Shown piece by piece: positions 36,221 to 45,213 of a stretch of 64,000 nt of DNA (within the stretch, counting starts at the first letter, position 1; every line of letters starts with the position of its first letter). The DNA is from Bremerella sp. TYQ1 (lineage in GTDB: Bacteria > Planctomycetota > Planctomycetia > Pirellulales > Pirellulaceae): positions 4,712,001 to 4,776,000 of the forward strand of contig NZ_CP083740.1 in the NCBI RefSeq assembly GCF_020150455.1, written 5' to 3'. The position numbers and the translations under genes were made by a program. The notes beneath the pieces were generated by a model that searched no databases, had not been told where the DNA came from, and worked only from the letters and a program-made list of their open reading frames with translations.

Positions 36221-36982
36221 TTAAATCTCGTAAATCTTGTCGCGGCATGCGACTTCGACGTTGGGTAGATGAAGTGCTTCCAGTTCGCTGACCATTTGCT
36301 CGTGATAGCCTGGCTTCAGGTGGACGGCAACGATCTGTACGTCGGCTGAAATGTTCTCGACTTGTCGCTGAAACTGTGCCGGGGTCGTGTGTTGGCTTTT
36401 CTCGGCGAGCCACTGCATCTCGTTCGGGAAGCTGGCGTCCAGGAAGATCAGCTTCAAGTTCGGGATCGACTTCGCGATGGCATCGAACTCGAGAAACGGT
36501 GCCGTGTCCCAGGCGAACAACGCACTCCCCTGCTCTCCTTCAATCACATACCCCAGCGTCGGGACAATGTGCTGCAAAGGAATCGGCGTGATTTTGTATC
36601 CACCGATCTCAATCGGTCGCTGCGCGTCGACAATCTGTTTCCGATAGAAAGGACAGTCGCCACCAATACGCTGAAGGTCTGGCCAGATCTCGTCGTTGAA
36701 TAAATGCCGTTCCAAACTGTGCCACGTGGCTTCACCCGCATAAACGGTCGGGCAGTCCGCAGTTGGCTCAAAGATATTGTCGAGAAACAGCGGCAGACCG
36801 CCGACATGATCAATGTGCGAATGCGTCAACAGCACATGTTCGATGGCGCGCTGCTGCTCGATGCTGCCCAAGTACGAAAGCCCGCCGGTATCGATCGCGA
36901 TATGATCGTCGATCAACGCCGAAGCGGTGTATTGCAGTCGACTCTTCGGATCGACCATCGGCATCAGCAGGCGAATTTTCAT
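36221..36982 (-). CDS. metallo-beta-lactamase-fold hydrolase (class II cAMP phosphodiesterase/RNase Z-like)
   Basis: The 253-residue protein has the metal motif THSHIDHVGG (H54, H56, D58, H59), a later His in PLQHIVPTLGY, Asp in AWDTAPF and His in VAVHLKPGYHEQ. The short, early metal motif and the PLQHIVPT segment resemble class II cyclic-nucleotide phosphodiesterases and RNase Z-like enzymes; which of these it is cannot be decided by eye. The start (MKIRLLMPM) is the only good one. The downstream flanking gene has a cyclic-nucleotide-binding domain, but it lies on the other strand. Confidence 0.8.
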   Translation of the reverse strand: MKIRLLMPMVDPKSRLQYTASALIDDHIAIDTGGLSYLGSIEQQRAIEHVLLTHSHIDHVGGLPLFLDNIFEPTADCPTVYAGEATWHSLERHLFNDEIWPDLQRIGGDCPFYRKQIVDAQRPIEIGGYKITPIPLQHIVPTLGYVIEGEQGSALFAWDTAPFLEFDAIAKSIPNLKLIFLDASFPNEMQWLAEKSQHTTPAQFQRQVENISADVQIVAVHLKPGYHEQMVSELEALHLPNVEVACRDKIYEI

Positions 36983-37232
36983 GCCATCATCGGCAGACGT
37001 TCCGCAATGGGGACGCTGCGTTTAAAAGAAACCAGGAAACCGTCGCAAGCCGAACCATGGTTTGCGACGACGCCACGTGCGAGGCGTCTTAAACAGATTT
37101 TAACTGTAAGAGTGGGCAACGTACCACGCAAGCGCAGCGAATCGATTGTCGTAGTTAAAGTCGTTACAATATCGCCAACGTCAGCAATCGTTTTTACCCG
37201 GAAGACCCTTCCCAGCGGTGGTGAACAGCTTG

Positions 37233-38882
37233 ATGGATAAACAACGGATCGTGATTCTGGGCGGTGGTTTTGGGGGCGTTTATACGGCTGCCGAGTTGGT
37301 CCGGCGTGTGAAGCGATTTCACAAAGCGTCGGTCAACATCGAGGTAATTCTCGTCAGCGAAGAGAACTACATCACCTTCCAGCCGCTGCTGCCGGAAGTG
37401 GTTTCCGGGGCCGTCGAACAGCTGCACGTGATCAGTCCGATTCGACGCATCGCCCCTGGCGTTGTGCTGTATACCCGATCGGTCGAAAAGATCGACGTCG
37501 TCAATAAAACCGTACAGCTTGCTCCTGGGCGTGTGCCACGTTCCGAGGTCCTTTCGTACGACCACTTGGTGATTGCGCTGGGCAACCAGCTGGCACACGC
37601 CAAAGTGCCAGGCATGTACGAGCATGCCATTCCGTTTAAATACCTGGGCGATGCGCTTCGGCTGCGAAACCACGTGGTCGAAATGCTGGAAGAAGCCAGC
37701 GTTTGCACCGATCCAGCGGAACGAGAACGACTGCTCACGTTTGTCGTTGCCGGCGGTGGTTTCTCCGGGGTCGAGTGCATCGCGGAAATGGATGACTTCC
37801 TTAAGAAGGCGGTCCGCGCGTTCCCCAACATTTCCCGCAGTGACCTGCGAATGGTTCTGGTGCAAAGTGCCGATCGCATTCTGCCAGAGATGAAAGAAAA
37901 CCTGGCCGCCTACGCCGACAAGCTGCTGCGGAAACGAGGCATCGAGATTATTCTCGAGCATCGCTTGAACGAAGTCTCGGCCGATCGAGCCGTGATCCTT
38001 TGCAAAGCCAGCAAGGAAGCGAAGACGATCCCTTCGCGAACCGTCGTCGCGACGGTACCCACTGAGCCGCACGAAGTGATTTTGAACACACCACTAGAGT
38101 GCGATCGGGGACGCATTCAAGTGAACGACGAGATGGAATCGACCAGCCATCCCGGCGTTTGGAGCTTGGGCGACTGTGCCGCGGTGCCCAGCGGCGAAGG
38201 GTACAACAGCCCGCCGACTGCTCAGTATGCCGTGCGTCAGGCTGTTGTTTGTGCCGAGAACATCCTCGCCACGATTCGCGACAAACCACGCTCTCACTTC
38301 AAGTTCGCAGGTCTCGGTAAGCTCGCTTCGTTGGGGGCACGCTGTGCGGTGGCCGAAGTGTTCGGCTTTACGTTCTCCGGCTTCTTCGCATGGGTGATGT
38401 GGCGAGCCATTTATGTTGGCAAGATGCCAGGCTTGGACCGGAAGATTCGTGTCTTCATTGATTGGCTGAAAGACTTCTTCTTGCCGCGAGACATCACGCA
38501 GTTGAACGTTCACAACGAGCAGCACGTTCGTCGCGAACACATCGCTGCCGGGCAAACACTTTTCCATCAAGGCGACTTTGGCGATCGGCTCTACTTTGTC
38601 GCGAAAGGAAAACTTGAGATCGAAGTCGATGGCCGCGTGATCAACACGACCGGAGAAGGAGACGTGATCGGCGAGATGGCGTTGCTTTCGCACACGGCGC
38701 GAAGTGCCACCGTGCGTGCGGTCGAGCCGACCGATTTAGTCAGCTTGCCGAAAGATGCGTTCGACTCGATCATCCAGTACGTTCCTGGTGCCGCCGAAGC
38801 CATGGCCGACATTCACGAAAAACGAATGCAGCAAATCAAAGCCGACATGGCCGCTGCCGCCGAAGATCAGCCCCAGAACTAA
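37233..38882 (+). CDS. type II NADH dehydrogenase-like flavoprotein fused to a cyclic-nucleotide-binding domain
   Basis: The 549-residue protein starts with an NDH-2 type two-dinucleotide-binding-domain core: FAD site IVILGGGFGGVYTAAEL, NAD(P) site VVAGGGFSGVE and the closing GDCAAVP. NDH-2 enzymes oxidise NADH and reduce quinone without pumping protons. Residues about 430-535 form a cyclic-nucleotide-binding domain (AAGQTLFHQGDFGDRLYFVAKGKLEI, then GEGDVIGEMALL and ARSATVRA). The fusion implies that a nucleotide or the membrane state tunes the dehydrogenase. ATG 37233 aligns with NDH-2 starts; GTG 37218 is an alternative. It appears monocistronic. Confidence 0.88.
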   Translation: MDKQRIVILGGGFGGVYTAAELVRRVKRFHKASVNIEVILVSEENYITFQPLLPEVVSGAVEQLHVISPIRRIAPGVVLYTRSVEKIDVVNKTVQLAPGRVPRSEVLSYDHLVIALGNQLAHAKVPGMYEHAIPFKYLGDALRLRNHVVEMLEEASVCTDPAERERLLTFVVAGGGFSGVECIAEMDDFLKKAVRAFPNISRSDLRMVLVQSADRILPEMKENLAAYADKLLRKRGIEIILEHRLNEVSADRAVILCKASKEAKTIPSRTVVATVPTEPHEVILNTPLECDRGRIQVNDEMESTSHPGVWSLGDCAAVPSGEGYNSPPTAQYAVRQAVVCAENILATIRDKPRSHFKFAGLGKLASLGARCAVAEVFGFTFSGFFAWVMWRAIYVGKMPGLDRKIRVFIDWLKDFFLPRDITQLNVHNEQHVRREHIAAGQTLFHQGDFGDRLYFVAKGKLEIEVDGRVINTTGEGDVIGEMALLSHTARSATVRAVEPTDLVSLPKDAFDSIIQYVPGAAEAMADIHEKRMQQIKADMAAAAEDQPQN

Positions 38883-39137
38883 CGCGATTCTTTCGCCCCT
38901 AAAAGCAGAGATCAGCCCCAAATCCGCTGCGACGCGCAAATTGTAACGAAGTATTGTCCAAGTGTACAAGGAAAATGCGTGAACTCTTCACGTATGTGCG
39001 TGGCCTAATCCCCAACTTCAGCCCCTTTTCGTCACCCGCCCAGCCAAAAATAAGGGCACCCATTCCGCCAAGCCATCGATCGCTCAAGTATGCCTGTACA
39101 GTCTGGTAGAATAAGCAATGCGTCTGCGTGGCGGGTA

Positions 39138-39422
39138 TTAAAGCGACTGTGTATTGCGGTCACCGCGGATGACTCGGACGACTTCGACACCTCGCTCGGT
39201 GCGTTGGAAATAGATGCCATAGTTTTGGTACGACGAGAGGCGAATGCCATCCCCCAGGTCGTTACGGCGTTCACCCATCTCTGGATACTTTGCCAGCAGA
39301 CGGCACTTGTTTTTGACGCCCAATACCCATCGCTGAGAGGCGGGAATATTATCACGAGCGATGTAAAGAGCGGCGTCGCGAATGTCCTCTTTCGCTGCGG
39401 GCGAGTAAAAGAGTTTCGGCAT
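39138..39422 (-). CDS. parE: RelE/ParE-family toxin
   Basis: A 94-residue protein of the RelE/ParE fold: KLFYSPAAKEDIRDAALYIARDN, then RRNDLGDGIRLSSYQNYGIYFQ and VEVVRVIRGDRN. ParE toxins poison gyrase; the RelE subgroup cuts mRNA on the ribosome. The length and the antitoxin next to it point to ParE. It begins 30 bases after the antitoxin stop on the same strand, in the usual antitoxin-first order. Confidence 0.88.
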   Translation of the reverse strand: MPKLFYSPAAKEDIRDAALYIARDNIPASQRWVLGVKNKCRLLAKYPEMGERRNDLGDGIRLSSYQNYGIYFQRTERGVEVVRVIRGDRNTQSL

Positions 39423-39452
39423 CGTTGTAGACGTGGGTGGAGGGGCAGACGG

Positions 39453-39695
39453 TTAAGAGCGACGCTCTTCCAGGGCGGCTAATTCCGCGAGGATATCAGG
39501 GAAGACTTCCTCTTCGGTAAGGCGTTCACCAGAGTCGAGTTGCTCCATCCCTTTGGCAAGCTCGGCGCGAAGTTGTTCCTGGGCCGCAAGCAGGCGGACC
39601 GCTTCGGCCATGGCGTCGGCTTCCGAGGCAAATCGACCGCTGGCAACAAGGCTTTGAAGAAACGCTTCCTGGTTGTTGGGCAGCTTGACGTTCAC
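39453..39695 (-). CDS. parD: ParD-type antitoxin, GTG start
   Basis: An 80-residue protein with a ribbon-helix-helix N-terminus (VNVKLPNNQEAFLQSLVASGRFASEADAM) and a charged C-terminal toxin-neutralising tail (EQLRAELAKGMEQLDSGERLTEEEVF), the ParD pattern. GTG 39695 is preferred: GAAGG lies 9 bases upstream and it aligns with the family start. A longer reading to 39797 adds 34 residues that do not fit. The gene lies 98 bases after the MATE stop on the same strand. Confidence 0.85.
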   Translation of the reverse strand: MNVKLPNNQEAFLQSLVASGRFASEADAMAEAVRLLAAQEQLRAELAKGMEQLDSGERLTEEEVFPDILAELAALEERRS

Positions 39696-39793
39696 GTCGT
39701 TTACCTTCGGATAGACAGTGCGGAACCGTAAAAAGGAGATGATGGCATTATCGCGTGGAATCGCCGCGATGACAAACGAATTTGAAACGCGGT

Positions 39794-41242
39794 TCAAACT
39801 TCAATGCGTGTCCAGGCACCGTGACGGTAGCGGATGATCATGAGGATCATTCGGGCAACGTTGTCGAGCAGCATTGCGAGCCAGGCGCCAGTGAGGCCCC
39901 AGCCGACGCCTTCGAGCGTGATTCCGGTCAGGGGGATTTCGATCGTTTCCCAGGCCAGCCAATAGGTGGCCGGCATGCGGATCAGCAGGAAGCCGATGAA
40001 CGTGATCAGCAGCGGCCAGGTCGTATCGCCGGCGCCGCGAAGGGATCCGCTCAGGACGGTAAACACCGCGTAAAACGGCAAGCAGGCCGCCATGATCCAA
40101 AGGATTTTCAGGACAGCTTCGCTCGTCGAATAGGCGGTCGTTCCTTCCTGGGGGAAGCCGAGGAAAACGTCGGTCAACCAGTTGCCGCCCAACACGATGG
40201 TAAGCGAGTAAAGCGACAGCATCGTGAAGCAGATCGATAGCGAGACGAGCGTGGCCCTGGTCGCTCGCTTCGGATTGTTCGCCCCGAGGTGCTGGCCCGT
40301 TAGAGACGACGCCGCCACCGAAAAGGCCCACGCCGACAGGAAGCCAGGCGACTCCAAGCGAATTGCGAGTCCATGTGCTGCGGCCTGAGTCGTGCCGAGG
40401 CTGTTGATAATGCCGAGATACCACAAGTGCGAGGAAAGCACGATCGCGTCGTTCAAGCCGCCCGGCAGGCCAACGCGGAGAAGTCGTCGCATTCGAGAAA
40501 CGTTTGGCCACATGCCGCGCCATTGAACTTTGAGATGGGCTCGGCCTTGAAAGAGAATCGCCAATAACAGCAAGCCGCCGATCACATGAGATACGGCCGT
40601 GCCGATTGCAATTCCACTCCAGCCAAGTTTAGGAATGGGGCCAACACCAATCGCCAACGCAGCACTGATGGCGATGTTCAGAATGTTGACGATTGTCATG
40701 ACGATGAGCCCGGTAACCGTATCGCCGGCGCCATGCAGGCAAGCAGTCGTTACCGCGATCATCATGAACCCTGGAATCGCGGGAATGAGAATGCGGAGGT
40801 AAAGCAACGCCATGTCGTACGCTTTCCCTTCCAACTGCATCGCGGCAATGTAGTCGTCGGCCAGGAACCACAGCACGAAGGTCGTGATGACCGAAAGGAT
40901 CAGTCCAAGCGAGATCGCTTGTTCGGTTGCGAACTCGGCATCCTTCCAGTTATTGGCTCCGATATTACGAGCCACGACGGCGGTCGCACCGATGCCGATC
41001 GAAGCACAGATAACGAAGATCATCCAGCAGGTGTAAGACATCAGCCCTACGGCAGCGACCGCGGGAACCGAGTTGGCTTCCGACAAACAGTTTCCGGCAA
41101 GCCACGTGTCGGTGGTGCCGACGCAGAACTCGAGAAACTGTTCCGCAAGAGCTGGCGTTGCGATCGTCATCACCGCGCTGAGATCCCCCTTGGACGTCAT
41201 AGGCGTCCGCGGCGCAGTTTGCTCGGCCTGCGTCATCGACAT
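39794..41242 (-). CDS. MATE-family multidrug/metabolite exporter
   Basis: The 482-residue protein has about twelve membrane helices in two homologous halves, as MATE exporters do. Helix 1 has GDLSAVMTIATPALAEQFLEF and the mid-protein AALAIGVGPIPKLGWSGIAIGTAVSH is a typical MATE loop. It should export cationic substrates by sodium or proton antiport; the substrate is unknown. It starts 83 bases after the peroxiredoxin-like stop on the same strand and may share its transcript. No clear ribosome site precedes the chosen ATG. Confidence 0.93.
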   Translation of the reverse strand: MSMTQAEQTAPRTPMTSKGDLSAVMTIATPALAEQFLEFCVGTTDTWLAGNCLSEANSVPAVAAVGLMSYTCWMIFVICASIGIGATAVVARNIGANNWKDAEFATEQAISLGLILSVITTFVLWFLADDYIAAMQLEGKAYDMALLYLRILIPAIPGFMMIAVTTACLHGAGDTVTGLIVMTIVNILNIAISAALAIGVGPIPKLGWSGIAIGTAVSHVIGGLLLLAILFQGRAHLKVQWRGMWPNVSRMRRLLRVGLPGGLNDAIVLSSHLWYLGIINSLGTTQAAAHGLAIRLESPGFLSAWAFSVAASSLTGQHLGANNPKRATRATLVSLSICFTMLSLYSLTIVLGGNWLTDVFLGFPQEGTTAYSTSEAVLKILWIMAACLPFYAVFTVLSGSLRGAGDTTWPLLITFIGFLLIRMPATYWLAWETIEIPLTGITLEGVGWGLTGAWLAMLLDNVARMILMIIRYRHGAWTRIEV

Positions 41243-41325
41243 GGGGAGGCGGTCCGTACGAAAGGGCGCAAGATGGAAAACTGGATTATAGACCGCCGAG
41301 GCCGTTTCGTGACGGGGGCATTGCG

Positions 41326-41883
41326 TTAAGCGTCGGCGATAGGCGAGAGCGTGTCAGCGGCGACCAAGATTTTGTCGACATTGGGGAACTCGGCCGAAGA
41401 GCTCGGACGAAAGTCCCAAACGATCTGACCGTTGGTATCGATCAGATAGGTACCGGAAAGCTGCATCAAATCCCCTTTGGGTGGACCGATGCCGCTTCGT
41501 GTGAGGGCCTTTAAGCCTTCCCACCAAAGGTGTGGCCCGGCCACTTGCCAGACATTGCCGCGAGGGACTTCAAACGCTTTGTAGACGCTTTGGTCGACAT
41601 CGGCGTAGACAGGGAATTTCAGCTTGAGCACTTCCCGAAACTTCCGAGCTTGATCGGCGTCGCCCATGATGACGAGGGCCACGTTCAAGTTATGTCTCTG
41701 GAACGTTTCGTAATGCTTGAGAAGCTGCTTTGCGTGATCGACGCAGAAGACACAGCCGAGATGCCGCGAGAACTGAAGCAGCAGCGGCCGGTCGGCGTAT
41801 AGCGTAGCCAACGAAACCTGCTGACCATCCTCGGCAAGGAGGTTTCCGGAAGGAGCAGGGATCGAGGGGGCGAAGTGCGACAT
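41326..41883 (-). CDS. AhpC/TSA-type peroxiredoxin-like protein
   Basis: The 185-residue thioredoxin-fold protein has HLGCVFC (Cys44, Cys47), followed by a long helix and the FPVYADVDQSVYKAFEV block. This is the AhpC/TSA 2 (PRX-like) group, whose members lack the standard peroxiredoxin PxxxTxxC. A role in thiol-based peroxide or redox reactions is likely; the substrate is unknown. Its ATG overlaps the stop of the preceding secreted-protein gene by one base (TAATG), so translation is coupled. Confidence 0.82.
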   Translation of the reverse strand: MSHFAPSIPAPSGNLLAEDGQQVSLATLYADRPLLLQFSRHLGCVFCVDHAKQLLKHYETFQRHNLNVALVIMGDADQARKFREVLKLKFPVYADVDQSVYKAFEVPRGNVWQVAGPHLWWEGLKALTRSGIGPPKGDLMQLSGTYLIDTNGQIVWDFRPSSSAEFPNVDKILVAADTLSPIADA

Positions 41884-42344
41884 TACTTTTTGCGGGGAGG
41901 ATCTTTCGGCGTACGTTCGGCTTCTTTGCTGAAAGTCTCGAATTCCGTACGCATCATGTTACCTAATTTTACCCGATCGACACCGAACCAGGTGTTTCGC
42001 GGAGCCGAGGCATCCAGCTTTTCTCGCTTGGAGTAAATGTCCGTTAGTTCCGCCAGTTTCTCACGTTTCACGTTCGGATCGGCGGTCGCTTTCAGTTGGG
42101 CTTCGGTGTAAATCGCTTGCACATTCAGCAGGACACCTTCGGGGACAGCCTTCTCTTCGACACGTTCTTCCAGGTAGTCGGTGAATAGCTTCAGCGATTC
42201 CAACTGCTGGTCCTGGAGGTATTCAAGATAGCCGACCAAATCATTCGGAAGCTGATGAACCCCCGGCAGCACGCTGTAACGTTGAGCGGATGCGAGGCCT
42301 GGAAACATCAGCAAAGCGAGAAGAGTAAGAACGGCGGTTCGCAT
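41883..42344 (-). CDS. secreted conserved hypothetical protein
   Basis: A 153-residue protein with a signal peptide (MRTAVLTLLALLMFPGLASAQ) and an otherwise helical, charged mature part. No family recognised. ATG 42344 has CAGGG upstream and starts the signal peptide; the longer reading from 42401 adds 19 residues. It opens a minus-strand run with the peroxiredoxin-like, MATE and ParDE genes. Confidence 0.65.
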   Translation of the reverse strand: MRTAVLTLLALLMFPGLASAQRYSVLPGVHQLPNDLVGYLEYLQDQQLESLKLFTDYLEERVEEKAVPEGVLLNVQAIYTEAQLKATADPNVKREKLAELTDIYSKREKLDASAPRNTWFGVDRVKLGNMMRTEFETFSKEAERTPKDPPRKK

Positions 42345-42602
42345 GATAGCACCCTGGGGTCGTGAGAGTCTCGAAGCCCCTATCGTAACGAGATACCCCA
42401 CGACTGACCTAGTCCAATGTCAGCCTCTATTTCCAGGCTAAATGCTGGAAATGGATCGCCAAGAATAAAAAAGTTGTGTTATCGGAAATATTGCCTTAGG
42501 CTGAATGCATCCCTTAGTCCATGTGAGCGGGTCAGTTATCGCTCCTAACGCGTAGATCTGCCTACCTGGGGAATTCCTATTCTTTATATCGGGACACATT
42601 CG

Positions 42603-43556
42603 ATGCCCATTTCATCTCCTCGACGGATGCGCGGCTTTACCTTGGTCGAACTGCTGGTCGTCATTGCGATTATTGGCGTTTTGATCGCCCTGCTTTTGCC
42701 GGCCGTCCAACAGGCGCGCGAGGCGGCTCGGCGGATGCAGTGCAGTAATCAGCTGAAGCAGCTCGGTTTGGCGATGCACAACTATCACGACACCTATCAG
42801 GTCTTTCCGCCAGGTAGTGTGAATCTGAGTACCACTTCGGCGGCAAACCAGAATTTGACCAACTGGGCGATTGCCATTTTGCCGTACATCGAGCAGACCG
42901 CACTTTACGAACAGTACGACCACAGCGTCCACAATTCGCACGCGAGTAACGAGGACGTGCTGAAGACGATTCTTCCCGCGATGCTTTGCCCATCCGATGT
43001 TGGTTCGGAAGTGCTCGTCACGCCTAGCCAGTTGGTCGGCACCGATATTGCCCCAGGCTCTTATAAGGGAAACATTGGACGTCGGTTCCGTGGAGCGAAC
43101 GGCTACTTCGACTATCCACCCTATGCTGGGACTTATACAGCGGCGGAAAGAGCATCGATCGGTCCCCTGCACGTGTCTGGCGTCAATGGGCTGACTTGCG
43201 AGCGGTTCGCTACGATCACCGATGGCTCGACGAATACGCTTTTAATCGGGGAATATCACACGAAAACCCGTCCAGACTGCAAGACTTTCTGGGCAAGTTC
43301 GCAGAACTTCCACAACTTGGCAGCCGCTCAGCCAGAGTCTTATACCCGGATTCCTGACTGGGAAGCATGCTATGCTGCGACCGGCAACAGTCAGCATTGG
43401 AAGTGCTATCGCGCGTTTGCGAGTCTACATGCCGGCGGCACGGTAAACTTCGCCATGTGCGATGGCTCGGTCACAAGCATTCCTCAAACGATCGACAATG
43501 TAGTCTTCGAGGCACTGTCGACCATTTCCAGAAACGAAGTGGCATCGCTTCCTTAG
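42603..43556 (+). CDS. DUF1559 pseudopilin-like protein, copy 3
   Basis: A 317-residue protein with the prepilin leader [15 protein letters not shown] and the [12 protein letters not shown] block. Near the C-terminus it has HAGGTVNFAMC-DG, so the His-to-DG spacing is ten rather than nine. It is followed 49 bases later by a small lipoprotein gene, and a perfect 6-3-6 palindrome begins on the base after its stop. The upstream 200 bases contain an A6 tract but no clear promoter. Confidence 0.92.
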   Translation: MPISSPRRMRGFTLVELLVVIAIIGVLIALLLPAVQQAREAARRMQCSNQLKQLGLAMHNYHDTYQVFPPGSVNLSTTSAANQNLTNWAIAILPYIEQTALYEQYDHSVHNSHASNEDVLKTILPAMLCPSDVGSEVLVTPSQLVGTDIAPGSYKGNIGRRFRGANGYFDYPPYAGTYTAAERASIGPLHVSGVNGLTCERFATITDGSTNTLLIGEYHTKTRPDCKTFWASSQNFHNLAAAQPESYTRIPDWEACYAATGNSQHWKCYRAFASLHAGGTVNFAMCDGSVTSIPQTIDNVVFEALSTISRNEVASLP

Positions 43557-43571
43557 TTCCGACGTTCGGAA
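43557..43571. repeat. perfect 6-3-6 palindrome between DUF1559 copy 3 and its lipoprotein
   Basis: TTCCGA-CGT-TCGGAA begins on the first base after the stop codon. It has the same half-sites and spacing as the palindrome at 23583-23597 upstream of the XylR-type gene and differs only in the three central bases. Confidence 0.55.
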
Positions 43572-43605
43572 GTTACGGGAACTTTACGGAGCAAGGAGTT
43601 ATTGG

Positions 43606-44025
43606 ATGCAATATCGTTTCGGATTGGTCGTTTCGCTGCTGCTACTGAGCGGTTGCTTCGGTAGCGATAAAGTCGTTCCGGTTTCAGGCGTAGTAACACT
43701 CGACGGTGAGCCACTGTCTGGGGCTGTCGTCGGATTCGAGCCGATCGCGGTCGAGGGGCAGCTTGAAGCTGGGTATGGTTCGTATGCCAAGACAGATGAG
43801 GACGGACGCTATCAACTCCTTTCGCTAAAAAAGGAAGATGGCGCCCTCGTGGGGCGGCATCGCGTGTCGGTCAGTACGGTCGTCGGTCGCGAAGGCCCAA
43901 ATGGCGAGATCCTGGGCCTCACGAAGGAGCGTGTCCCCTCTCGCTACAACAACGATACCGAGCTAGTCATCGAAGTTCCGCCTGGGGGCACCGATCAGGC
44001 CAATTTGGAACTGCAGCGGCGGTAA
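43606..44025 (+). CDS. small lipoprotein, carboxypeptidase regulatory-like fold (partner of DUF1559 copy 3)
   Basis: A 139-residue protein with lipobox LLSGC (Cys17) and a beta-sandwich that begins VSGVVTLDGEPLSGAVVGF, with DEDGRYQL and ALVGRHRVSV further on. It resembles the partner lipoproteins of copies 2 and 4. CAAGGAGTTATTGG precedes the ATG. Function unknown; co-transcribed with the DUF1559 gene. Confidence 0.85.
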   Translation: MQYRFGLVVSLLLLSGCFGSDKVVPVSGVVTLDGEPLSGAVVGFEPIAVEGQLEAGYGSYAKTDEDGRYQLLSLKKEDGALVGRHRVSVSTVVGREGPNGEILGLTKERVPSRYNNDTELVIEVPPGGTDQANLELQRR

Positions 44026-44103
44026 GTTTCGATCTTCTTCCTATCTTCACCCTGTGCCGCTGGTTTACCCGTACTGTAGCGGGGGAAACTGGGCAGTCTT
44101 GCG

Positions 44104-44133
44104 TTGACACAGCGATTTAAGACACCCTAAAAT
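44104..44133 (+). promoter_or_regulatory. sigma70-type promoter of the argBDF-rph block
   Basis: A perfect TTGACA (44104-44109) is followed after 18 bases by TAAAAT (44128-44133), five of six to the -10 consensus. The leader before argB would be about 120 bases. Confidence 0.65.
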
Positions 44134-44260
44134 GTTGGGTTTTCCCGGACACAGGGTGCCTTGACAGGGGAAACCGGCTTCTGGCTCGGTAGTTCCCTCG
44201 CTGCTCTCGTTCGAAGTTAGAAGAACCTCGGAGCTTGCTCCACTCAGAAGAGATTCATCC

Positions 44261-45139
44261 TTGAAAGAAGCCATCGAAAAAGCGGACGTCCTGATTGAAG
44301 CCTTAGGATGGATCCGCCGCTTTCGCAATAAAGTCACCGTCATCAAGTTGGGCGGTAGCGTCATGGAAAACCCCGACGCGCTGCGGCACTGTTTGATTGA
44401 CATCGTTTTCATGGAAACAGTCGGCATGCGGCCGGTGGTGATCCATGGCGGCGGAGCTGCCATCAGTCGGGCGATGGCGGAAGCGAAGATCGAGCCGAAC
44501 TTCATTCAAGGACGCCGCTATACCGACGATGCGACGTTGAAGATTGTCGAAGAAGTGCTTGCCGGCAAAGTCTGTAGCCACATCACACAAGAGATCGAAG
44601 ACATCGGCGGTCGCGCGATGAGCTTGAACCTCGATCCGCAGTGCGTGCTGTTCGGCGAAAGGATGACGCTCCCTGGTGAAGATGGCAAGCCAATCGATCT
44701 CGGCCACGTCGGCACGGTGACCGAAGTGGATCGAGCCACAATCGAAAACTTGTGTTATGCCGGCCAGGTTCCAATCATCCCTAGCATGTGCATCGATCAA
44801 AGCACCGGGCAGAAGCTGAACGTCAACGCGGACACCGCCGCCAACGCTGTCGCAGAAGCCTTGGGGGCTGAGAAGCTGGTCTTCTTGTCGGACGTCAACG
44901 GCGTGCGCACCGACAAGGACGATCCCGACACGCTCGTGCATTCGCTCAACCGTGAAAAAGCGGAAGCGATGATCAAGTCAGGCCAAATCGCAGCCGGCAT
45001 GATTCCGAAGGTGGAAGCTTGCTTGGAAACGCTCTCGCGTGGTGTGAGCAAGATTCACATCATCGACGGGCGTTTGCGTCACTCGTTGCTGTTGGAAATT
45101 TACACGAATACCGGGGTAGGAACGGAAATCGTTCTTTAA
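44261..45139 (+). CDS. argB: acetylglutamate kinase, TTG start
   Basis: ArgB phosphorylates N-acetylglutamate, usually the feedback-controlled step of arginine synthesis. The 292-residue protein has the amino-acid kinase motifs [32 protein letters not shown] and [29 protein letters not shown]. The start is a TTG with GAAGAG upstream; no ATG fits. The N-terminal helix and [10 protein letters not shown] near the C-terminus suggest the arginine-sensitive hexameric type. It leads argD, argF and rph on the same strand. Confidence 0.96.
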   Translation: MKEAIEKADVLIEALGWIRRFRNKVTVIKLGGSVMENPDALRHCLIDIVFMETVGMRPVVIHGGGAAISRAMAEAKIEPNFIQGRRYTDDATLKIVEEVLAGKVCSHITQEIEDIGGRAMSLNLDPQCVLFGERMTLPGEDGKPIDLGHVGTVTEVDRATIENLCYAGQVPIIPSMCIDQSTGQKLNVNADTAANAVAEALGAEKLVFLSDVNGVRTDKDDPDTLVHSLNREKAEAMIKSGQIAAGMIPKVEACLETLSRGVSKIHIIDGRLRHSLLLEIYTNTGVGTEIVL

Positions 45140-45213
45140 CTTGCCGAACTTTTAGGTCCGACCGCTGTCCTTCGATTTTCCCATTCACGGACCCTGGTCT
45201 TGGAGAACCTCCT

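Noticed and set aside
39138..39695. parDE pair as a sign of a plasmid or integrated element
   Set aside because: No integrase, att-like repeat, tRNA or composition shift is near it; chromosomal parDE pairs are common.
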